This document shows, in pieces, positions 1 through 4,951 of a stretch of 7,943 nt of DNA. This DNA comes from UBA8437 sp963694825. Lineage in GTDB: Bacteria; Planctomycetota; Planctomycetia; Planctomycetales; Planctomycetaceae. Below the pieces are notes generated by a model. It made no database searches and had not been told where the DNA came from. It saw only the letters and a program-made list of their open reading frames with translations. A program made the position numbers and the translations under genes. The DNA is taken from contig CAVOEV010000226.1 of assembly GCA_963694825.1 (NCBI GenBank), positions 1 through 7,943 on the forward strand, in the 5' to 3' direction. The first letter of the stretch is position 1, and each line of letters opens with the position of its first letter.

Positions 1-20
1 TCGTCCGCCGGAGGAATGAA

Positions 21-57
21 CAGGTGGGCAGGTGGGCAGGTGGGCAGGTGGGCAGGT
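21..57. repeat. Octanucleotide tandem repeat, about 4.6 copies
   Basis: Four perfect head-to-tail copies of CAGGTGGG occupy 21-52, followed by a partial copy CAGGT at 53-57. The array is intergenic, 54 bases past the stop codon of the minus-strand tetraheme cytochrome gene, so it lies downstream of that gene. An 8-base unit is not a multiple of three, so copy-number change would shift any reading frame through it; no convincing gene crosses it. Such arrays can vary in length by replication slippage. The rest of 1-110 shows no convincing gene and no clear terminator hairpin. Confidence 0.9.
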
Positions 58-110
58 CGACACAAAACGACAACACGCGGGCCAGTGGACACGACGCGAC
101 CCAGGCCACG

Positions 111-1292
111 TCACTTCGGTTCAAACACGGCCCCCTTCGGTACCAGCTTCTCGATCAAGAGCTTGATCTTGTCGGTCTCCAGCTTGCTCCCGTCGTGGTT
201 CGTCACAAAGGCCCGAGCCAACCGGGCCACCTCATCAGCCGCATCACCAAACAGCTTGGCGTCTCGTGGCATGGGGTCTTCTTCGAAGATCATCTGCTGA
301 ATCGGTTTGACAATCGCAACAGTCATGGTCGCTTCGTCGTGCGGCACCAACCGAAGTGCCCGACGGCCGATCAGCGTGTTGGTGCGTCCATACAACTTTT
401 CGGCCTGGTCGTAATCATCGGCATCGGTCAGCTTGGCTCGCGCCCGAAGCAGAACCTCGAGTTCGACAAACATCCCGATCGCCCACTTGACCCGCTTGCG
501 ATTCGCGGCTGTGCCGCCCTCGCGAGCAGCCCACAGGGTTGGCGCTTCGGCGTTTTTCTGAGGATTCAGAAACAGGTTGTGCCGGACTTCGCCACTGGAC
601 CACGACGCAAACTCGAAGTCACTTCGCTCCTTGTGGCCAGCCTTCACCAACTTGGCGTTGTCGATCACGTGGCAACCCAGGCAATTGGTCGCGATCCCAT
701 GCAGGTCGTCGCTGCGGATCATGCCGGCCTCGCGGCAACCGGCAATTCGACTCTTGCGATGCTCGGCCGTCTCGGCCTCACGCGTCGTCCCCTTCGGCCC
801 ATACGAACCATGCTGGTTCAACCAGTCACCCGCGCCGCCATGACACGACTCGCACGATACTCCCGACACGGCCACCGGCTTGCTGGCAGCGTTCAACTTC
901 ACCGTCGCGTGGCAACTGACACACATCGAATCGACACGCAGACTGGCCAGAGAAATCCCCAGGCTCTTGGCGTACTTCGCCGCGTTCGGAGCATCCAGGG
1001 TCTTCTCGGAATTGAAATGCTTGCTCTTCATCCAGACGCCCGTCTCGGACTTGTGACCCGCCTTGCCCGGACCCGCGTGGCAATCCACGCATTTCCCAAA
1101 CCCCATCACCTTGGCCGGATCCACGCGGCTCGGCTTGGCCTCTGTCGAACCAGCGTCGGCGCCGCCAGCTTGAGCAACAGCCTCGGTGGCCGGAGCCAGC
1201 ACCGCGATGGCTCCGACAGCGCCCAGCAACATCAGGCCGCCGAGAATCGGCGACAGAATGTGGAGTTTGAGTATTCTTGAAAGTCGGTTCAT
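111..1292 (-). CDS. Exported tetraheme cytochrome c, cytochrome c554-like family
   Basis: This 393-residue protein should carry electrons in the periplasm through four covalently bound c-type hemes. Its N-terminus is basic (MNRLSR) and is followed by a hydrophobic stretch to about residue 34 and an A-V-A site near 40, as in a Sec signal peptide. The CxxCH heme sites begin at C68, C124, C147 and C204. After heme 1 comes the W87-x-x-S90-x-H92 motif typical of c554-type modules, where the histidine is a likely distal heme ligand. H161, H220 and H238 are further candidate ligands. Residues 250-393 contain no heme site and look mainly helical. The start is fixed by AAAGGA nine bases upstream and by the signal peptide. 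The gene lies 46 bases downstream of the reductase gene on the same strand, so co-transcription is likely. The family call is firm, but the electron donor and acceptor are unknown. Hydroxylamine oxidation, the role of true c554, is not implied because no hydroxylamine oxidoreductase is seen here. Confidence 0.92.
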   Translation of the reverse strand: MNRLSRILKLHILSPILGGLMLLGAVGAIAVLAPATEAVAQAGGADAGSTEAKPSRVDPAKVMGFGKCVDCHAGPGKAGHKSETGVWMKSKHFNSEKTLDAPNAAKYAKSLGISLASLRVDSMCVSCHATVKLNAASKPVAVSGVSCESCHGGAGDWLNQHGSYGPKGTTREAETAEHRKSRIAGCREAGMIRSDDLHGIATNCLGCHVIDNAKLVKAGHKERSDFEFASWSSGEVRHNLFLNPQKNAEAPTLWAAREGGTAANRKRVKWAIGMFVELEVLLRARAKLTDADDYDQAEKLYGRTNTLIGRRALRLVPHDEATMTVAIVKPIQQMIFEEDPMPRDAKLFGDAADEVARLARAFVTNHDGSKLETDKIKLLIEKLVPKGAVFEPK

Positions 1293-1301
1293 GTTAAATG
1301 A

Positions 1302-1307
1302 TCCTTT
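1302..1307 (-). promoter_or_regulatory. Ribosome binding site of the tetraheme cytochrome gene
   Basis: On the minus strand AAAGGA stands nine bases before the ATG at 1292. It is one of only two good Shine-Dalgarno matches among the five genes here, and it supports this start and separate translation initiation within the operon. Confidence 0.7.
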
Positions 1308-1338
1308 GATTTTCGGTCACTACAGGCGACTCGTCGCT

Positions 1339-2604
1339 TCACGCGTCAAGAACCAGTTCGCCGTCAGGGACCGCGATGCAGGCCAAACAAGTGCGTTCCT
1401 CGTGATCGGCATCCGCCTCGACATTGTATCGCACATTCCCCGACTTGATGGCTACCCTGCAGCTGCCGCAACTGCCCGTGCGACAACCAGAAGCGATCTC
1501 CACATCAGTCCGTTCGGCCAATTCTAGCAGACTCGTCACCGTGTTGTCCCAAACGCTCGACTTGCCCGTGCGACTGAAGGTGACCGTTGTCCCAGCCACC
1601 GGCGACGATGCGTCGGTCGACTCGCCTGGTGTGGTTTCAGTCAACGCCTTGGCCGAAGCCGAACCAAACGACTCGGTCTGCACCTGATCCTTGGGCACGC
1701 CCCACTCGTGCAACGCATCGATCAGGCTGGTCATCATCGCAGGCGGACCGCAGAGCAGAAACTTGCAGTTGTTCGATTCGAGATAACGCTTCAACAGGTC
1801 GATGGAAATGAACGAAGCATGCTCGTTCTCGGAATCCGCCAATTCCTCCTCCGCCACGTCGCTGTAGCAAACCACTCGCTTCAAGTACGGATGACGTTCG
1901 ATCAACGCGTCCAGCTCGGCCTGGAACGCCAGATCGCCTCGATCACGGATCCCGTAGAATAGCCAGACCTCTCGTGTGCTTCCGGCGGCCGCCATTGCGG
2001 CGACCATGCTGATGAACGGAGTGACACCCACGCCACCAGCCAAGAATACCAGCGGCTGACGGTCTCTCCGCTCGAGCGTAAAACTGCCTCGAGGTGCTTC
2101 GACATCTAACAGGTCACCCTCGTGAACCTGGTCGTGAAAGTGATTCGAGACCACCCCCGCTGGTAGCTCGGGCTGGTCGCCCGGTGCGGGTACCCGCTTG
2201 ATCGTGATGCGGTAACTGCTGGAATCCGGAGCACTGGATAGCGAATAACATCGACGCTGCTCCTGGCCCGCAATGCGGATCCGAAACGTGAGAAACTGAC
2301 CAGGACGAAACAACGGCAACGGCTTGCCGTCATGAGGAGTCAGGTAAAACGAACAAACACCGGCCGCTTCGGTCACCTTGCGAGATACCGCAAACTTCCG
2401 CGTCCCGTTCCAGCACAAATGGTCCTGCTCACGCTGAATCCGCAACTCGCTCGCCGTTGCAATCTGCTCGTCCAACAACACCCGCGACAGCCGATCGCAA
2501 GCAGCGTCGCGACGGAATCGCTGCGTCGTAGCGTAAACGTACTGAGCAAGTTGCAGAGCCACCAAAGCCAGAATCACTACGGCAGCAAGCTGAACTGGCT
2601 CCAT
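1339..2604 (-). CDS. Membrane-anchored FAD/NAD(P)H reductase with C-terminal [2Fe-2S] ferredoxin domain
   Basis: This 421-residue flavoprotein should move electrons from NADH or NADPH through FAD to a plant-type [2Fe-2S] cluster. Domain order is: one hydrophobic helix at about 5-24; a linker; an FAD domain with R118-C-Y-S121 (the RxYS flavin motif); a nucleotide-binding domain with GGVGVTP at 190-196 and CGPP at 285-288, then E311-S-F-G; a poorly conserved linker (about 320-338); and a ferredoxin domain. Cluster ligands are C374, C379, C382 and probably C409; C406 is an alternative fourth ligand. The helix is preceded by acidic MEP and followed by QRFRR, so the positive-inside rule puts the catalytic part in the cytoplasm. 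The order resembles Hcr and other Hmp-like reductases with a trailing ferredoxin, and is the reverse of NqrF, which has the cluster before the flavin. No strong ribosome site precedes the ATG at 2604; that start is chosen because it keeps the helix. It is the first gene of a two-gene operon with the tetraheme cytochrome. The electron acceptor and the NADH/NADPH preference are unknown. Confidence 0.9.
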   Translation of the reverse strand: MEPVQLAAVVILALVALQLAQYVYATTQRFRRDAACDRLSRVLLDEQIATASELRIQREQDHLCWNGTRKFAVSRKVTEAAGVCSFYLTPHDGKPLPLFRPGQFLTFRIRIAGQEQRRCYSLSSAPDSSSYRITIKRVPAPGDQPELPAGVVSNHFHDQVHEGDLLDVEAPRGSFTLERRDRQPLVFLAGGVGVTPFISMVAAMAAAGSTREVWLFYGIRDRGDLAFQAELDALIERHPYLKRVVCYSDVAEEELADSENEHASFISIDLLKRYLESNNCKFLLCGPPAMMTSLIDALHEWGVPKDQVQTESFGSASAKALTETTPGESTDASSPVAGTTVTFSRTGKSSVWDNTVTSLLELAERTDVEIASGCRTGSCGSCRVAIKSGNVRYNVEADADHEERTCLACIAVPDGELVLDA

Positions 2605-2654
2605 GGAGTGGCTCGGCGGATTAGACCGGACTTGACGCAGGTATCTCGATGACA

Positions 2655-2675
2655 GCGAGCAGCCTTACCGCTCGC
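2655..2675 (-). promoter_or_regulatory. Hairpin upstream of the reductase gene
   Basis: GCGAGC (2655-2660) and GCTCGC (2670-2675) form a perfect six-base inverted repeat around a nine-base loop, about 50-70 bases before the reductase start. It could be an operator or part of a leader RNA. A six-base stem in GC-rich DNA can arise by chance. Confidence 0.3.
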
Positions 2676-2683
2676 AATCCCCA

Positions 2684-2689
2684 TGTCAA
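2684..2689 (-). promoter_or_regulatory. Candidate -35 element for the reductase operon
   Basis: A perfect TTGACA is read on the minus strand about 80 bases before the reductase ATG. The best -10 at a 16-base spacing is TAAGGC, a poor match to TATAAT, so this is a candidate only. Confidence 0.35.
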
Positions 2690-2780
2690 GCGGTCCCCCA
2701 AACCCCGACTTCTTGCTGTATTGGCCGGCACGACCCGAACAATCCTCACAATCGTCAAAGTCGAACCACTTGGAGCGGGA

Positions 2781-2786
2781 TTGACA
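2781..2786 (+). promoter_or_regulatory. Candidate -35 element for the pentaheme cytochrome gene
   Basis: A perfect TTGACA lies 140 bases before the pentaheme cytochrome ATG. I find no acceptable -10 hexamer 15-19 bases downstream, so either an activator is needed or the match is chance. The long dyad starts 23 bases beyond it, where a repressor or activator could act. Confidence 0.3.
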
Positions 2787-2809
2787 CCGCCGGATGAAGA
2801 AATGGGTTC

Positions 2810-2836
2810 GGAATGGACCGGGATCCGGACGATTCC
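2810..2836. promoter_or_regulatory. Imperfect 27-base dyad, candidate operator
   Basis: Two 12-base arms (2810-2821 and 2825-2836) flank the centre GAT. Ten of the twelve positions are complementary: outer GGAAT/ATTCC and inner CCGG/CCGG are perfect, with mismatches at 2815/2831 and 2817/2829. The size and two-half-site form fit a dimeric regulator. As RNA it would be a moderately stable stem with a three-base loop. No regulator gene is in the window. Confidence 0.45.
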
Positions 2837-2873
2837 AGCAGGTACAGACGACACGAGCGTTAGAAACCCTACA

Positions 2874-2896
2874 GCCCGAAAAACAGCAATTCGGGC
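2874..2896 (+). promoter_or_regulatory. Hairpin just upstream of the pentaheme cytochrome gene
   Basis: GCCCGAA (2874-2880) and TTCGGGC (2890-2896) are a perfect seven-base inverted repeat with a nine-base A-rich loop. It ends 30 bases before the ATG and 14 bases before the likely ribosome site, so it would lie in the leader RNA if transcription starts upstream. No T-run follows, so it is not an intrinsic terminator. Confidence 0.4.
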
Positions 2897-2910
2897 GGCA
2901 CGTGTCGAGC

Positions 2911-2917
2911 GAGGGAG
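2911..2917 (+). promoter_or_regulatory. Ribosome binding site of the pentaheme cytochrome gene
   Basis: GAGGGAG ends nine bases before the ATG at 2927. This decides the start at 2927 over the in-frame ATG at 2975, which would cut into the signal sequence. Confidence 0.65.
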
Positions 2918-2926
2918 TGTATAGCG

Positions 2927-4864
2927 ATGGGTCGTGATGAATCTGGTCGAGCAGCGAAATGGGCCACGGTGTCCATGCTGCTTTCTCTTTCTGGCTTGGT
3001 TGTCGGCATCCTCTCGGCCGACGAACCGTCGACGAAACTGGTCACACCGGTCCCCACAATCACCGCCGCCGCCCCGGGTCAGCCTGTCCACCAGATCGAG
3101 CAAACTGTATCCCAAGCAGCTCAACCTGCCGTGGTGCGTCATGCCGTCGATCGAGCCCACGCGGCAGTCTTTGGCGACGACCCGTATCCGTCGGCCAGCA
3201 AGTGCCGGACATGCCATCCGGTGCATTACCGCGAATGGTCCGTGTCGCCGCATGCGTACTCGCAACTGAGCCCGGTCTTCAACGCGATGTCTTCACGACT
3301 GCTGCAGTTGACCAACGGAACCCTGGGCGATTTCTGCATCCGCTGCCACACTCCCGTCGGCATGGCCCGCAACGAACCCATCGCCATCCCCAACTCCAAA
3401 CGGCATCCTGTTTCACGCGAAGGTGTCACCTGCGTCGTGTGCCATCGCGTCAACCAGGCGTGGGGCAAGGGTGCCGGACGGCAGGCACTCGTCCGCGGCG
3501 ATGCCACACAACCCATCTACGGGCCACTGGGCAACGAAGTCCTCGAAAACGTGCTGGCCGACCCGGACAAGTACGGAGTCTTCAAGACATCTTTCGATCC
3601 GAAGACCCGTGGACGAGTTGTCCATCGAGACGTTGAACCGTTCTGGCAAATGTCCAAGTCGGGATTCTGTGGCACCTGTCACGATGTGTTCGCTCCGACC
3701 GGGTTCCGGCTCGAAGACGCGTTCAGCGAGTACAAGAGCTCTCCGTCAGCACGACGCGATTCGACAACCTGCCAGGACTGCCACATGGGCCGCGTGCCCG
3801 GAAAGGCAGAAGGCTATGACCGAGGCCCGATCGCCAAAGTGGGCAACTCCGTCACCCCGCCACGACGGCGCACCAGCCACATGATGATTGGCCCAGACTA
3901 CTCGATCGTGCACCCCGGACTGTTCCCTCACAATCCCGAGGCTGTGAAAACAGCCGATGCCGGACCGCTCGACACGGGCCTCGCAACGATCGATGAATGG
4001 TTGAAATTCGACTACCGGCAGGCTCTGAACGAAAAGACCGGCTGGGGAACACCCGCCGCCGAAGCCGCCAAGCCGGCAGCAGACAGCTTCCCGGCACCTT
4101 GGAACCAACCACACAATCGATTCCTGGCTCGCCGAATACTCGGAAACCAACTGGACTTGTTGCGAGAAGCCCACCGGCGACGACACCAGATTCTCAGTGC
4201 CGGTTACCAACTCGGCAATATCGAACACCTTCACGTCAGTCAACGCGGCCTGTCGTTCCAAGTCCAGGTCGCAAACGGCACCAACGGCCACGGTGTCCCA
4301 ACCGGCTTCGATGCCGAACGACTGGTGTTCCTGCAGGTCACCGTCAGCGACAGCGACGGGCATGTCGTGTTTCGCTCCGGTGACCTCGACCCCAACCACG
4401 ACGTCCGAGACTCTCACTCGCTCTACGTCCACAACGGCAAACTGCCTCTCGACCGACAACTGTTCTCGCTGCAGTCCAAGTTCGTCACCCGCAACCTGCG
4501 AGGTGGAGAACGCGAGCAGGTGCTCCCGATTCCGTTCTCGATCGATCCACTGCCGTTCGTCAGACCGGCAACTCGACCGTTCACTGTGCTCGGCCGCCCG
4601 GTCAGCGCCCGAAAACACAAGCAGAATATCGAACCCGGCGGAACACGACAGGCCAGGTACCTCGTGCCACCCAATCGGTTGACTGGCACCGGACCCTACC
4701 AGGTCAACGTCAAGCTGATCGCCGCCATGGTGCCGGTCAACCTGATCCAGATCATCTCGAGCGCCGGGTTCGATTACAGCCTCAGTGCCCGTGAAGTCGC
4801 CAACCGCGTCCGAGAAGGGCACCTGGTCCTGCACGAACGCAACGCCCAATCCCAGGTTCGCTGA
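2927..4864 (+). CDS. Exported pentaheme cytochrome c with C-terminal GHGVPTG domain
   Basis: This 645-residue protein has five CxxCH sites, starting at C93, C137, C169, C248 and C282, so it should bind five c-type hemes. An N-terminal hydrophobic segment (about 12-30) behind R3, R8 and K11 is a signal peptide or anchor, with possible cleavage after L-S-A31. There is no lipobox cysteine. Heme 1 is followed by W104-x-x-S107-x-H109, the same c554-type motif as in the tetraheme protein across the divergent promoter, so the N-terminal modules are probably related. Residues about 290-420 contain no heme. From about 430 to 610 the sequence looks like beta-sandwich and includes G454-H-G-V-P-T-G460, a motif I know from other large multiheme cytochromes. 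The role is probably periplasmic or surface electron transfer, but it could be an enzyme using one heme with an open site. The outer-membrane barrel gene follows after 87 bases. Family confidence is high; function is unknown. Confidence 0.92.
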   Translation: MGRDESGRAAKWATVSMLLSLSGLVVGILSADEPSTKLVTPVPTITAAAPGQPVHQIEQTVSQAAQPAVVRHAVDRAHAAVFGDDPYPSASKCRTCHPVHYREWSVSPHAYSQLSPVFNAMSSRLLQLTNGTLGDFCIRCHTPVGMARNEPIAIPNSKRHPVSREGVTCVVCHRVNQAWGKGAGRQALVRGDATQPIYGPLGNEVLENVLADPDKYGVFKTSFDPKTRGRVVHRDVEPFWQMSKSGFCGTCHDVFAPTGFRLEDAFSEYKSSPSARRDSTTCQDCHMGRVPGKAEGYDRGPIAKVGNSVTPPRRRTSHMMIGPDYSIVHPGLFPHNPEAVKTADAGPLDTGLATIDEWLKFDYRQALNEKTGWGTPAAEAAKPAADSFPAPWNQPHNRFLARRILGNQLDLLREAHRRRHQILSAGYQLGNIEHLHVSQRGLSFQVQVANGTNGHGVPTGFDAERLVFLQVTVSDSDGHVVFRSGDLDPNHDVRDSHSLYVHNGKLPLDRQLFSLQSKFVTRNLRGGEREQVLPIPFSIDPLPFVRPATRPFTVLGRPVSARKHKQNIEPGGTRQARYLVPPNRLTGTGPYQVNVKLIAAMVPVNLIQIISSAGFDYSLSAREVANRVREGHLVLHERNAQSQVR

Positions 4865-4878
4865 TAGCACGCCTCGGA

Positions 4879-4948
4879 CCTGGACACCACCAACTCGAAC
4901 ACCACCCGTGACGGAGCCCGACCGTCTCCGCATCACTCCTGGACACCA
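4879..4948 (+). repeat. Pair of 11-base direct repeats before the barrel gene
   Basis: CCTGGACACCA occurs at 4879-4889 and again at 4938-4948, starting 59 bases apart. The similarity extends, with small gaps, into the following bases (ACTCGAACAC against ACTGTGAACAC), so the second copy runs into the GTG start at 4952. The copies flank a hairpin. They may be paired protein-binding sites or the trace of a small duplication. Confidence 0.55.
4908..4936 (+). promoter_or_regulatory. Hairpin between the pentaheme cytochrome and barrel genes
   Basis: GTGACGGAG (4908-4916) can pair with CTCCG (4926-4930) and, after a two-base bulge CA, with TCAC (4933-4936), giving a nine-pair stem with a nine-base loop. 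No T-run follows, so a Rho-independent terminator is unlikely. It ends 15 bases before the barrel start and could tune expression of that gene relative to the cytochrome. Confidence 0.4.
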
Positions 4949-4951
4949 ACT

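Larger units (their letters stand above)
2605..2926. promoter_or_regulatory. Divergent intergenic control region
   Basis: These 322 bases separate the minus-strand reductase-cytochrome operon from the plus-strand pentaheme cytochrome. I see no convincing gene; two open frames crossing it have basic, low-complexity translations and no database-like motifs. It holds a TTGACA on each strand pointing at the gene on that side, an imperfect 27-base dyad, and one short hairpin in each presumed leader, all listed separately. The layout suggests that both transcription units are controlled together, which is inference. Confidence 0.7.

Noticed and set aside
21..57. CRISPR array
   Set aside because: The 8-base units are directly adjacent with no spacers, so it is a simple tandem repeat.
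16..300. Short gene starting with ATG after GGAGGA at the left edge
   Set aside because: The GGAGGA touches the ATG, too close for ribosome binding. The protein reads through the tandem repeat and then opposite the cytochrome gene.
24..1280. 418-codon open frame antisense to the tetraheme cytochrome
   Set aside because: It is codon-aligned opposite the real gene, starts inside the octamer repeat and shows no domain. It stays open because the real gene avoids TTA, CTA and TCA codons.
111..1292. A fifth heme site at C186 (CREAGM) in the tetraheme protein
   Set aside because: There is no second cysteine or following histidine in CxxCH spacing, so covalent heme attachment is not supported.
2649..2924. 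91-codon plus-strand frame filling the divergent region
   Set aside because: No ribosome site, no motif, and it overlaps the candidate operator and promoter elements. A small gene cannot be fully excluded without conservation data.
2621..3265. 214-codon minus-strand frame through the divergent region and the cytochrome start
   Set aside because: The translation is Arg-rich without domains, and it would cover both the promoter region and the pentaheme signal peptide.
3746..4936. 396-codon minus-strand frame opposite the pentaheme cytochrome
   Set aside because: It has no motif or signal and covers the heme and GHGVPTG coding regions, which are clearly real on the plus strand.
4908..4936. Intrinsic terminator after the pentaheme cytochrome
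   Set aside because: The stem is plausible but no run of T follows, so I list it as a hairpin only.
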